A stretch of 64,000 nucleotides of DNA from Myotis daubentonii (Eukaryota > Chordata > Mammalia > Chiroptera > Vespertilionidae), in NCBI RefSeq assembly GCF_963259705.1, contig NC_081861.1:109584102-109648101 (forward strand), read 5' to 3'. The position numbers were made by a program, and so were the translations under genes. Positions 12,437-23,870 of this stretch are shown one piece after another. Every line of letters begins with the position of its first letter. Positions within the stretch are counted from its first letter, which is position 1. Under the pieces are notes generated by a model, which saw only the letters and a list, made by a program, of their open reading frames with translations, had not been told where the DNA came from and made no database searches.

Positions 12437-13400
12437 TCAGGATATAATTTGAATTGTACAATATGTGACTTTTTGAGAATGACTTCATTCACTCAAAATA
12501 ATGTCATTCACTTTCAACCAAGTGGTTGTATTATGTCAGTAGTTCATTCTTTTTTATTTCTAAGTGGTATTCCATTGTATGAAAGGCCACTTCTGCTGTT
12601 TCTTGTTTTGGACAAACATGAATAACTGCTATTATCATTCATGTACAGCTTTTTGTATTAATTTATACTTCGCTTAGGGCAAGTATCCAAGATAGAGGCT
12701 AATTACTATGAATGGTTAACTTCATAAGAAACTAACCAGATATTTTACAGAGGCAGGGGTTGAGGGGTTTGCCATTTTGCATTCCCATAACTAATGAATG
12801 AAAGTTCAACTTCTTTTGTGTCTTTAGTAGTACATGATATTGTCTATTTATTTTTAGTAATTTTAATAAGTGTGTAAAGGTATTTGGTAATGGTTTTAAC
12901 AACTAATAATATTGAATATAGTTTCATGTGCTTATTTGTCATCCTTATTTCCTCTTTGGTGAAGTGTCTGTTCAAGTTCTTTATCCAGTTTCAATTGGAT
13001 TGTCTTTTTTCTTATTGTTAAATTTTGAATTTTAAAAATATATTCTGGGTAGATATATTTTGTTAGATATGTAATTTGTAAAACTCTTATAAATGTGACT
13101 TCTCTTTTGCTCTTCATAGTGTATTTTGCCAAGCAAAATTTTTATTTTCTTTAAACCAACTTTATCATATTTTTCTTTTAGAGATTGTGACTTTTGCATC
13201 ATAAAGATTTTCACCTATGTTTTCTTCTAAAAGTTTAAAATCGTATATATTACATTTTAGTCTATACTCCATTTTGTTTCAATTTTTATAAAATATGAAG
13301 ATTAGATGGAAGTTCTTAGTTTTCAGAATTCATTAAAATACTATCCTTCATTGAGTTCCTTTTGTAAAAAAATAATAATTTTAAGCTTTGTGGTTAGGTA
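12437..13400 (-). mobile_element. Old antisense L1 3' region
   Basis: The minus strand reads as the 3' untranslated part of an old L1, recognisable from blocks such as TTTGGTGAAGTGTCTGTTCAAG and GGTATTCCATTGTATG on the plus strand. It has no open frame. It is split by the Helitron that starts at 13401 and probably continues after it at 15130. The left edge against the ERV-L LTR is approximate. Confidence 0.7.
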
Positions 13401-13804
13401 TCTCTATATATAAAGAGGTAATATGCAAATTATCTAGGATGCCGTAGCAGTCATGACTGGCTCAGGAGGAAGCTGTGCATGCAGATGGGCGGGAGGGGAC
13501 TGCATGCTGCCCCCAGCCCCAGTGGTCACGGCACAGCTGGGGCTGAGGGTGGGCCCAGAGCGGAGACACAACACACAGAGGGGCCCATCACCTCCGGGAG
13601 ACAGTGCACCAGTAGTCCTGCCTCTGCACATGAGCTGCAGAGGAAACACTTTTTCTTACCGCTCATTGGCTAAGCTCCCTGTGTGCCACTCACAATGTTC
13701 TTGGTAACTTGGGTAATAAGAATCCAAGGTGATCTAGGTTTTTTCCACCTCACTCCTGTAAAACAAAGGTTCGCTGCTGGAGGGGCTAAGAAATGTCATA
13801 TCCT

Positions 13805-14822
13805 GCCCTAACCAGTTTGGCTCAGTGGGTAGAGCCTTGGCCTGCAGACCACAGGGTCCAGGTTCATTTCTGATCAAGGGCATGTACCTAGGTTGCAGGC
13901 TCCTCCCTGGCTGGAGCCAAGGTCAGGGCTCATGCTGGAGGAAACCAATTGAAGTGTCTCTCTCACATTGATGTTTCTCTCTGTCTTTTCCTCACTATTC
14001 CATGCTCTCTAAAAATCAATGGAAAAATGTCCTCAGGTGCCGGGAGCTGGTCCATGCTTGCTGTTTCAAGGGACCTGGCATATATGGCATACTGTTCTTA
14101 ATATGTTTGCTCACCTTCTTGGCACTATGTGTTTTAACCAAGGTCTCTGAGAAAGGTTGTTTCCCCAGGTAGGGATTTTCCCCTGAAGTTAGGGAGGGAA
14201 TAAAACCTCTTAACTAAGTGCCAGGCGGGTAATTAATCACTTTAACTACGAACAATCATGCTTAAGCTACATAATTTTTACTCCCTGGAATGGAGTTAAG
14301 AAATGCCCTAACCTTTGGAATAGAGATTGATAGGATTGGAATCAACTGGTATAAATACAGATGTAACAAGACAGAACTTAGAAGACAGAACCTACACAGA
14401 ACCTAGAGACAGAAGAACTTCGCTGGAGAGAACATGGCAAAAGATCCTGGACAGAAACTGGCAACAGAACCTAGAGACAGAACCTAGCGAGAGAACATGG
14501 CAAAAGATCCTGGACTGAACCTGACTATAGAACATGGCAAGAGAACCTGACTAGAACCTGGTGACTGAACCTGGCTGGAAAACCTGGACAGAACCTGGCT
14601 GGAGATCCTAACCAGAACTTTGTTGGAGATCCAGACCAGAACTTCACTGGAGATCCAGACCAGAACTTCGCTGGAGATCTTGGCTAGAGATCCTGGCTAG
14701 GCTGCTGATCAACTGAACACTATCTCCGTGTCATTCCTTCTTCGCCAACTCCGTCCACACCTTTGGGGACCCCTGGACCTGCTGGGGTTGGACCCCAGCA
14801 CTCAGGTGAGGCAAACAAAAGA
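13805..14822 (+). mobile_element. Ves SINE (tRNA-derived), split by a solo LTR
   Basis: Starts GCCCTAACCAGTTTGGCTCA, a tRNA-derived head with A box (TGGCTCAGTGGGTAGAG) and a degraded B box (GGTTCATTTC). It ends in the ATGTTTCTCTCTGTC and AAAATCAATGG tail typical of Ves. It is flanked by the direct repeat AAGAAATGTCATATCCT at 13788-13804 and 14823-14839 (17 bp exact). The solo LTR at 14038-14800 splits the tail, so the SINE itself is 13805-14037 plus 14801-14822. A RNA polymerase III promoter is implied by the boxes, but this copy is damaged. Confidence 0.92.
14038..14800 (+). mobile_element. Solo LTR, class II (betaretrovirus-like), copy 1 (763 bp)
   Basis: Starts TGCCGGGAGC and ends GACCCCAGCA, the TG...CA form with a short terminal inverted repeat. 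It is flanked by CTCAGG at 14032-14037 and 14801-14806, and a 6-bp target duplication is the size made by class II ERVs. It has no coding sequence. The region 14380-14720 is a degenerate tandem array of a roughly 20-30 bp unit containing AGAACCTGGCTGGAGATCC. The second copy, at 39208, is clearly homologous along its length. Presence of LTR only implies loss of the provirus by LTR-LTR recombination. Confidence 0.88.
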
Positions 14823-15129
14823 AAGAAATGTCATATCCTATGAAAGAGACATCTTGAAAATGCCTAATGAAAGTTGTCATTTTTTCGTGGTGAAGGAACT
14901 GGAGTTCATGTTGGTGAAAACACCTTAGTGGCTGCGGCAGCTGGCAGTGGCAGCAGCAACGAGGTGATGGGGGTGGTGCCTTCCCCTGATCAGCCAGTCA
15001 CCTCCTTCAGAGGAGTGGGCCTAAGCCATCAGTAGGACATCCCCTGAAGGCTCCTGTACTGTGATAGGGGGCAGGCTGAGCTGAGGGACCCCCTCCCAAG
15101 TGCACAAATTTTATGCACCGGGCCTCTAG

Positions 15130-15410
15130 TATACACATGTTTGATTTATTATATCTTCTTGGAGAATTGACTCTTATCATTCTGTAATGTGGCTCATTAT
15201 CACTGGCAATTTTCTATGTTTTGAAACAATATTTCTGATATTAATATAACTACTTCAATTTTATTTTAATGAAAATTTGTATAGTATATCTTTTGGTGAT
15301 CTTTTAATTTTAACATTTTTCTATTATATTTGAAGTAAGTTTATTGTGGAGAGCATACAATTGGTTCATGTTTATTCTGGTACTCTCTGTAATTTCATTG
15401 GTTAGGTACA
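15130..15410 (-). mobile_element. Old antisense L1 fragment (ORF2 5' region)
   Basis: On the plus strand, blocks such as TTGGAGAATTGACTCTTATC and TCTGATATTAATATAACTAC correspond to the antisense of the L1 endonuclease-coding region. It is caught between two Helitrons and is continued by 16872-17345, so both Helitrons landed in the same old L1. Confidence 0.7.
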
Positions 15411-16871
15411 TCAACACTAATAAAAGAGAAAAATGGTAATTGGCGTACGAGCTACACTTTTCATTGGCTAATCAGGGCTATATGCAAATTAACTGCCAAC
15501 TGAGATGGCAGTTAACTGCCAACAAGATGGCGGTTAATTTGCATATGTAGGCACAATGCAGGGAGGCCAAAGGGAAAGCAGGAAGAAGCCCCCTGCCACT
15601 GACAGTGATCGGAAACCCAGGGGGGAGCTAAGAGCTGGGGGGCAGGGCAAAGGCGGCCCTGGGGCCGCCTTTGCCCTGCCCCCCAGCCATGATCAGAGAA
15701 TCAGGTGCCTTTTCCGCCCTGGCCAGTGATAGCAGGAAGTAGGGGTGGAGCCAGCGATGGGAGCTGGGCAGGGTCGAAGCTGGCAGTCCCAGGAGCTAGG
15801 GGTCCCTTGCCTGGGCCTAAAGCGAAGCCCACGATCGCGGGGCCGCTGCAGCTGCGGGTCCCCGCTGCCCGGGCCTAACGCCTAGGCCAGAGGCATCAGG
15901 CCTGGGCAAGGGGCCGATCCTGCGATTGGAGGGTGATGGGGGTCAACGCCTGAGGGCTCCCAGTATGTGAGAGGGGGCAGGCTGGGCTGAGGGACACTCC
16001 CCCCACACACACACCCAGTGCACGGGGATCAGCGGAGCCGCGAGGCCTCCCGGCACCGGCATCAGTGTGACAGGGGGCAGTGCCCAAACCCCCTGAACCC
16101 CCTGATCGCCCTGCGGCTCTGTGTGCGACAGGGGGCGGGGCCACAACCTCCCTATCCGCCCTGCTCTGTTCGGGACAGGGGAAGGCGCCCCAACCCCCTG
16201 ATCAGCCCTGCTCTGTGCCTGATAGGGGGGAGCTGCCCAACCCCCTGATCGCTCTGCGGCTCTGTGTGTGACAGGGTGCAGTGCCCCAACCCCCTGATCG
16301 GCCCTGCTCTGTGTGTGACAGGGTGTGGTGCCCCAACCCCCTCCCCCCCGGCCCCCCCTAACGGGTCCTGCTCTGTGTGTGACGGGGTAGAGCCATAACC
16401 TCCCCTTCGGCCCTGCCCTGAGTGTGAGAGTGGCGGCGCCCCAACCCCTCTGATGGGCTCTGCTCTGTGAGTGACAGGGGCCAGCGCCTCAACCCCCTGA
16501 TTGGCCCTGCTCTGTGCGTGACAGGGGGTTGCACCGCAACCTCCCCATCGACCCTGCCTTGAGTGTGACAGGGGGCTGTGCCCCAATCCCCCAATCGGCC
16601 CTACCCTGAGTGTGACTGAGGGTGGCATCGCAACCTCCTGATCCTCCCTGCTCTGTGCATGACATGGGGCAGTGCCCCAACTCCCCAAATGGCCCTGCTC
16701 TGAGCCCGACCAGGGGCTACACCTAGGGATTGGGCCTGCCACCCGGGAGCAGGCCTAAGCCAGCAGGTCGTTATCTCCCAAGGGTTCCCAGACTGGGAGA
16801 GGGCACAGGCCGGGCTGAGGGACCCCCCCTCCCTCCCCGAGTGCACAAATTTTTGTGCACCGGGCCTCTAG
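15411..16871 (+). mobile_element. Helibat-type Helitron with internal minisatellite (1.46 kb)
   Basis: Starts TCAACACTAATAAAAGAG after an A and ends with hairpin GTGCACAAATTTTTGTGCAC plus CGGGCCTCTAG before T, the A|T site. Near the left end the segment GGCGGTTAATTTGCATATG is a diverged repeat of the upstream AATTAACTGCC block. The middle is a GC-rich tandem array. No transposition gene is present. High GC makes it stand out sharply from the AT-rich L1 around it. Confidence 0.92.
16065..16715. repeat. Minisatellite in Helitron, unit about 47 bp, about 14 copies
   Basis: Each unit reads roughly GTGTGACAGGGGGC, then GCCCCAACCCCCTGATCG, then GCCCTGCTCT. Starts of units fall near 16065, 16121, 16169, 16216, 16264, 16311, 16374, 16421, 16470, 16516, 16561, 16608, 16655 and 16700, giving a period of 45-63 bp. 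The array accounts for several long but spurious Pro/Gly/His-rich open frames on both strands. Confidence 0.9.
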
Positions 16872-17345
16872 TTTTCATATAATTGATATGCTTAGATTTA
16901 GTTTTACCATTTTAAAATGTTTTCTCTGTGTTACATTCTTTGTTTTCCTTTTTCTTCTTCCATTTTGTTTATTTGAATATGTTCTTAATATTAAATTTTT
17001 CTTTATCTGTTGTGTTTTTGTTTCTTTGTATATATATTTTAGTGGTTGTTTAGAGAATAAATATAAAAATATATGTTTCATTTTCATAGTCTAATTTGAA
17101 TCAATATTTTATCATTTCCATTAAATTATCAAAGTCTTAACATCACATAGTTTCTGCTATACTTTCTTTTTATGTTGTAGTTGCCTTATACATTATCCAT
17201 GTATTTGGAAAATTTTAGTAGACAGTGTTATACTTTTTGCTTGTAATTGAAAATCTATTTTAAGAAAATCAAGATGAAAAGAATAGTTGATTATATTCAC
17301 CCAGATATTGAAAATTTATTTTGTTCCTCTCTCATTCCTAATGAA
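16872..17345 (-). mobile_element. Old antisense L1 fragment
   Basis: AT-rich continuation of the old L1 after the Helitron. The reading is weak but consistent with antisense sequence between the ORF2 start and ORF1. The right edge against GC-rich Helitron sequence near 17346 is approximate. Confidence 0.5.
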
Positions 17346-17752
17346 AGGAATTTTAGCTGGGGGCTTGGGTCGCTGGGGGGGATTGCCAGCCTGAAAACGG
17401 CCATCAGGCCCTCACTCAGGCTAGCCAGGCACCCCATAGGGGACCCCCACACTGAAGGGGGTGTGGCCATTCTGAAAAGAGCCCTCAGTCCCTCACCCAG
17501 GCTGTCCACACCCCCATGGGGTGAGGGTCCCCACCGGGGGGCTTGAAAAGCCTGCAAACAACCATCAGCCCCTCACCCAGACTGGCCAACCACCCCAGTG
17601 GGGACCCCTGCCTTAAAGGGGGTGTAGCCAGCCTGAAAACAGCCCTCAGCTCCTCAGCCAGGCTGGCCAGGCACTCCAGTGGGACCCCCACCCTGATCCG
17701 GGACACCCTTCAGGGCAAACCAGCCAGCCCCTACCCATGTACCAGGCCTCTA
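17346..17752 (+). mobile_element. Helitron fragment, 3' part, with about 80-bp tandem repeats
   Basis: GC-rich block ending in GTACCAGGCCTCTAC, a mutated form of the family's GCACCGGGCCTCTAG terminus. Inside are about four copies of a roughly 80-bp unit with the core AGCCTGAAAACAGCCCTCAG followed by CCCTCACCCAGGCTGGCC, at about 17384, 17460, 17540 and 17622. No 5' end (TC plus AT-rich segment) is visible, so it is 5'-truncated. It directly abuts the next Helitron, in the same orientation. Confidence 0.7.
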
Positions 17753-18225
17753 CCCTATATAATAAAAGGGTAATATGCAAATTGACCCTAACAGCAGAAC
17801 GACTGGGAATGACTGGTCACTATGCTACACACTGACCACCAGGGGGCAGATGCTCAATGCAGCAGCTGCCCCCTGGTGGTAAGTGCGTTCCCACAGGGGG
17901 ATCTCTGCTCAGCCACAAGAAACCAGGCTAATGGCTGCCAGCACAGCGGTGTTGGTGGGAGCCTCTCCTGCCTCCTCAGCAGCACTAAGGATGTCTAACT
18001 GCAGCTTAGGCCTGCTCCCGACTGACAAATGGACATCCCCTGAGGGCCCCCGGGCTGCTACAGGGATGTCTGACTGCCAGCTTAGGCCCAATCCCCCGGG
18101 CTGAGGGCCTAAGCCAGCAGGTGGTCATCCCCCGAGGGGTCCCAGACTGCGAGAGGGCACAGGCCGGGCTGAGGAACACCCCCCCCCCTCACAAGTGCAC
18201 ATATTTCTGTGCACCGGGCCTGTAG
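17753..18225 (+). mobile_element. Helibat-type non-autonomous Helitron (473 bp)
   Basis: The 5' end is CCTATATAATAAAAGGG followed by TAATATGCAAATTGACC and ACACTGACCACCAGGGGGCAG. The 3' end is GTGCACATATTTCTGTGCAC and CGGGCCTGTAG, one base away from the usual CTAG, followed by T. It is compact and close to the family form. It lies head-to-tail with the preceding fragment, with no spacer. Confidence 0.9.
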
Positions 18226-19540
18226 TTATTAAATATTTGGCTTATCTGTAAGTATTTTTCCTTTCTCATATCTTGTTCTTTTTTTTCTGGTTATAGCTTT
18301 TCCTTTCTACTTAAAGAAGTCCCTTTATTGTTTCTTGTAAATTTGGTTTAATATTAATGAGGTCCCTTAGTTTTTTCTTATCTGGGAAATCTCTCTCCTT
18401 CAACTCTGAATTACCACCATGCTTAGTTAATTATTCTATATTATAAGTTTCTTTCTTTAAGCACTTTAAAAAGGTCCCACTACTCCCTTCTGACTTATAA
18501 AGTGCAGATAAGGAATCTGTTGATAGACATATAGGGTTTTATTTGTATGCAACTCATTTTAATCTTGCTTCCTTCAAGGTTGTCTTTATTTTTAACCTTT
18601 GCTATTGTAACTACAATATGTTTTGGTGTGGGCCTCTTTGTATTTACCTTGTTTGGTACTCTCTGATTTTCTGGAGCTGGATGTCTGTTTCCTTTCCCTG
18701 GTCAAGATAGTTTTTAGCCATATTAATGTGTTTTTAAACTGTTTTTATTCCTAGATTTATTGGGGTGACATCAGTTAATAAGATTATATACGTTTAAAGT
18801 GTACAATTCTATGATATATCTTTATTTCTTTAAATAAATTTTCTGTTTCTTCCTCTCTTCCTAACTTTCTTCTCCTTCTGGTATCCCTATAATATGAACA
18901 TTTGAGAGCTTGAGAATGTCCTAAAGGTCCCTTAAACTATGTATATATTTCTTTCAGCTGTTCTGATTTGTTGAAGTCCACTAGTCTGTCTTCTATATCA
19001 GTGATCTGTTCTTCTGTGCTAATTCATATGCTAGAGCACCTGGATAGATCCCCAACCTCACTTTGGAAAAGGAGTATGTAAATAATGGTACTCACTGGCC
19101 CCTCTGAACCCAGAGAATTCTCACATTCTCTCAAGAGCTCCCATGGTTCTTCAGTATTCTCTATATAGTTTCTCTTCTGTTGTCTGTATTGAAAGTGATA
19201 ACATAGAGAAGAGACCTCTGTCTAGGCTTTATGTGCCAGGGAGTTTGTGGAAGCTACTTGGAGCCAAACAGGCACTTAGGGAACCTGGGGCAATTGCCTG
19301 ACAGCAGAAAGAGCTTTATGCATGGAGGCCAATTGGGTATGGTGATATCCTTTTGTTTCTACTTGCTATCTTTGTTCAGAGACAAAAGGCTTCATGCAAT
19401 GTCTTGCACATACTCTGTGGTGATTTCACATGTAGAGCAAAAGCATCTAAATATAGCTTCAGTCCCACACTATTGAGGTATTAAACAATGGTCCTCACCT
19501 GTTCCTCTGGCCCCAGAGAGTTCTCACAGCCTTCTTTATT

Positions 19541-19547
<7 letters not shown>
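18226..19547 (-). mobile_element. Old antisense L1: ORF1 region and 5' untranslated region
   Basis: From 18226 to about 19020 the minus strand resembles an old L1 ORF1 (plus-strand blocks TTCTGACTTATAAAG and CTTTGCTATTGTAACTAC). From about 19020 to 19547 it is probably the L1 5' untranslated region. A block at about 18757-18840 (GGGGTGACATCAGTTAATAA) looks like a separate small piece of an L1 3' end. Nothing is open. Together with 15130-15410 and 16872-17345 this forms one old L1 broken by Helitrons. Confidence 0.6.

Positions 19548-19604
<57 letters not shown>
19548..19604. repeat. (CT)n microsatellite
   Basis: An uninterrupted run of about 28 CT dinucleotides, followed by T5. Simple repeat, likely polymorphic. 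Confidence 0.98.
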
Positions 19605-19608
<4 letters not shown>

Positions 19609-22600
19609 GTTGTTGTCAGAAGCTCTTTATTCAATTCTCTGTTGTCTAGCAGTAGTAATTGCTACCTGTTTATGCACACACACACGGGCACACACACACA
19701 TATATATATGTATTTTTTTTCACTGAAGGAGGTGACTTCAGTGTTTGCCTATGTTAATGCCATCTTGAATTTTGTATTTTAAATAAAGCTTATATTGTTA
19801 GTTTTTTGTTTTGTTTTGTTTTTCAGCTCATGTCCTCTATCAAGTAGAGTATGAGGCAAAAACATATGTGATACTACTTCATTAAGGAATATAGTCCCAT
19901 GGAACAGGTGTGAGTTAAGGATGAATAAGTAAGGAAAGACAGCTTAGTACATTAGTCTCTGTTAAAATAAAATCACCATGAAAAAGTAATAATTGCAGCT
20001 GTTAATTTTAATAAAAGTAAAAATTATGGGGAAAAGTGTACAGTGAATCAAGCATGCAGGTCATGAGGACAGCCTCACTACTGAGTCCAAGTAAAGGGTG
20101 AGGGATGTAAAAATCAGGGGAAATAATGACAAAGATAATTTCTTTCACATTTTTTCTAAAAGTACCCTGCTCAATGAAATGTTTTTATGTTTTTTGAGTC
20201 AAAGATAAATAAGTACTATTATTTCAAATGTTACTTTTATGTTAACTGAATTTCAGATTTTACCAAGGAAAAGAAACAAACTTTCTAGATATTCAAGATG
20301 CTTGTTAAATACTGATATTTATAAAGATTTACCTCTCCACCCCCTTCATCTTAAGAAATCCTCTGCATCTGTGATGGCCTCCAATAACATCTTAAGGTTT
20401 GGATGTTTCACCTGAATTTCTTGGATGGGATATTAATAATCACTACTCTTATATGGGAGGCAACCCAATTCTTTCTTTTTTTATTCTTTAGGAGAATTCT
20501 GTGATCTTTGGGGGGGCACTAAAGTGAGAACCTATATTGATAGCCTAGTGACAAATTAATTTACTTTTAAGTTAATACAAATTTAGGAACAAGTTCATTC
20601 ATTATGATAGTTATTAAAAATAAACTTTAAAAGAAAACACATGTTTAATAATTTATATTAAAATCACAATGAGTTTTGACTACTAAGTATTTATAATGAT
20701 AATTTAGTCTCTCCTTTTTTCTCTCTCTTTCACTCTATCAGTCTATCTGCCTCTCTTGTTCTCTATGATGTATCTATCATTGCTGGGTTTAAAACAAAGG
20801 AAGAAAAATCCTTTGGCATCACTAGACTATTGCTTATCAGTGGTTTGGGGAAAGGTGATTTGAAGAAAACTAATAACAAAGTGTGGCAAATCAATAATGC
20901 CATTACAATATGATAGATAGAATAATATAAAATGAGTTGATAAATGTGAAAGCATATTTTACTCTATTTGAACTGTAATTTTTATACACTTCTCATTATC
21001 ACATAGCATTATGATTCATTTATACTTATATGACATACATTAAAAACTTTTATTTGGTTTTCATTTTTAAAATTATTTTCAAGAATTTAGAAACTATGAG
21101 GAAAAAAAACCTTTAAGAGAAATAAGGAATCAATAAAGATATACCCAAAAGTATCTTCACTGGGCTCATTTTGCTTATCCCATTTTTTACAAATGTTTTT
21201 TCTTTTCATTTCTGGACTCCCCAAATTGTCCATCTCCATTTAGGTGGAAGGGACCCAGAAAGGGAGGGTAGGAATGTAGAGTGGGATAAGGTTTAATGTA
21301 GTAAAAAATATTACCTCAGGCCCCATATTGGTCACTGACAGATTCTCTGTTACATAGAGGGGGGAAAAGCTTTGATACATAGACAAGATCTAATATCTGT
21401 GCGAATAAAATAATCCTAAATTACTTGCAATCATTATTCCAAAAAATTAATTGTAAATAACTAGAAGTCAATTAAAACAGTATTCTGCTGGGTAATGCAA
21501 ATCTTTTATAGTTTTGTTTCAGTTAACTGCCTCATTATTGATTTATAGATGTGTGTACAGCTGTGGGAACCATAGCATTATCTAATGCACTCAGAGAATA
21601 ATTACATATGAAAAGAACTGTGTAGCTCAAGGGAAAAATCTCTGAAATTATTTACTGCCTTAACTTCAACCATATTAAAATGCAAAACATTTAGAAATAG
21701 GTTGTGAGGTTTTATCATGTTTTTGATTCATAATGTTGCCAACTTTTAAAAGAGAGATTTGTATTTTTAATCATATTAAAATGTTTGCAAACTTCTCTAG
21801 TGCACAGCATGCAGAGATATCAAGGCTTGTCAAACAAAGAATGTAATAAATGTATTTATTATTTAGGACACTAATTCAGAAAATATTTTTCTCTTTGTGC
21901 ATCTGGTATGTATGAAGAAAGAAAATTTACACCATAAAGAAATGTATAAGCCAAAATTATAATATTTATTATTATTGTTGTTATTGAGCACAGGTAATTT
22001 TAAGATCGAAGTCATTGAACACCAGTTTCCCACGATATTATGTCTTGTTATTACATCCACTGTTTCATTACCTACAGATTTTGCCTGATCTACTTTATCT
22101 GATCATTTGTTCCAATCCCTAACCATTTTTTATTCATAATTTTCCCACATTTTAACTAACAACGATATTATATACCACCAAAGATTTCTTGAAACTTTTT
22201 GCTTTTGTGTTTGATGGATATACATTTAACTTTGACCATCTAGGTTCTTAATTTTGACTGTATATTTGCAAACAATATGTATTCACAAACAGAGATTTCT
22301 TTTACACTAGTAAAAATTCAAAATAATAAACTGATTTCTGTTTTCTGGATATATGCAAACAGAATAGAAATTGATCAATAAAACATGTGAGAGAGAAGTT
22401 AAAAATCTATACCATTTGGTTTGGTAACACACTAGCTAAGAATATGCATCCTATAAATTAATTACACAGAGTTATAATTTATTATTGGGTATGAGATTCA
22501 TGCCAAACACAATTAGACATATCTTTCTTTTTGTTAGAATTTTTACTGAGTCAGGCTTCAGGTGACATACAAATCTTTTGTAACTCAAAAACAGCACTTT

Positions 22601-23654
22601 CTCACTGAATAAAATGATAGAATGTACACATAATTGCTAGGAAAATTAAATATAATATTGCATGAAATCAACTGAATTTCTTAAACTTAAAATGGGATTT
22701 TGTATTGTCCCATTACAGCTGAATTTTCATTTAAATCTTTAGGATAAAACCAAATCAGTGTGCTTTCTGTTTCACAGCAAAACCATCACTCTTATTAAAA
22801 TAAAACATATATATTTAGGGAAAAAAGGAGGCTGAACAAGAAGACCAATATGTCTTTTTCATCTGTAATTTATATTATTTAGTGGTAGACCTATTCCATT
22901 TGTTCACATCAATGTCATCTTAGACTATATAAAAAGATAAAAATAATATCACATGAATAACTTTTAATACTTTGATATTAGTAATACAGTGGATAACAGC
23001 ATGTTTATATACTAATGAAAAATAAATACGATTCTAAAAATATTATAGATCTTTTCATCTGTGACCTTAAAAAAGTGTTCTGACATTAATTTTACACACA
23101 CAAAAAAAACCATGTTCCCTAGGAAAATTCTATCTTTTCATATTATTTTGTATGATCTAGATTTACACTATTTCTATGGGAGCTAAATTTTATGTTTTCA
23201 TAGCTACTGCATCTTTATAATTTACAACAATTCAGAAGATATTAAATAAAGTGAAACTTTAAAATCACTCAGCCATGGGGCATAAAGTCACTTTCTCATT
23301 TCCTAGTAATTCTAGATCATATACTTAAAAGCAAATCTTCAGGTTTTCAGTTTTAAATGGAGGGGGAAAAACTGTCTATGAGACTATTCCTCCTCTAATT
23401 ATAAGATTCTTAATTAAGAGAACAATTAATAAAAACAACCAATATTAATAGAAGAAAAGCAAAAATAATAAAAAAAGATAGACAATTTCAAAAAAGCTAG
23501 CAAAATTTAAACAAGAAAATAAGCACAGCCAACATAATTATTTTCAAAATGTGGTGGCCAAGAAAAGTGGTGATAATGTGGAAGAGAAGATATTAAAAAA
23601 ACATAACAAAGATAAACCCACCCATACACTTAAGAAACAGTAATGGTTATTACA
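19605..23654. other. Unannotated AT-rich DNA
   Basis: I see no gene, RNA gene or complete transposable element here. Short CA/TA runs occur at about 19674-19712. The longest open frames are under 90 codons and show no recognisable domain. Base composition is uniform and AT-rich, with scattered A/T runs. Very old repeats could be hidden below what can be recognised by eye. Confidence 0.6.
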
Positions 23655-23662
23655 TACACACA

Positions 23663-23709
<47 letters not shown>
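23655..23709. repeat. (CA)n microsatellite
   Basis: CA dinucleotides with one early interruption (CAGACACA), about 27 units in total. Confidence 0.97.
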
Positions 23710-23870
23710 CATACCTGAGAATTCTCACTAATTTTACCAAATGTGAAAAAAACAGGCTAATTTGGTAGCCTCATTTTGACTCTCTCAGGAGAAACAGTTG
23801 CTAGAGAGATACATGCCAACATGAGGAAGTTATGGGATTGAATTTCTCTGATAGAAATGAATATTCCAAG

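Larger units (their letters stand above)
13401..15129 (+). mobile_element. Helibat-type Helitron carrying a Ves SINE and other cargo (1.73 kb)
   Basis: The 5' end TCTCTATATATAAAGAGG follows an A; the 3' hairpin GTGCACAAATTTTATGCAC leads into CGGGCCTCTAG and is followed by T, the canonical A|T site. No Rep/helicase gene is present. Apart from the nested SINE and LTR, its interior (about 13620-13787 and 14840-14925) is lower in GC and unlike the GC-rich interior of the neighbouring Helitrons, so it may be captured host sequence. The old L1 runs on either side. The 3' part (14926-15129) is typical of the family (CAGGCTGAGCTGAGGGACC before the hairpin). Confidence 0.9.

Noticed and set aside
14327..14928. 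Open frames with repeated peptide (RTWQKILDRNWQQNLETEP)
   Set aside because: They are the translation of the LTR's internal repeats; a similar frame occurs in the second LTR copy at 39500.
15896..16846. Several overlapping open frames of 60-196 codons on both strands, rich in Pro, Gly and His
   Set aside because: They lie in the Helitron minisatellite. Length comes from GC-rich repeats lacking stops; there is no domain and frames are open on both strands.
19605..23654. Hidden gene or conserved element
   Set aside because: I looked for splice-like patterns, long frames and CpG-rich stretches and saw none. Comparison with other genomes would be needed.
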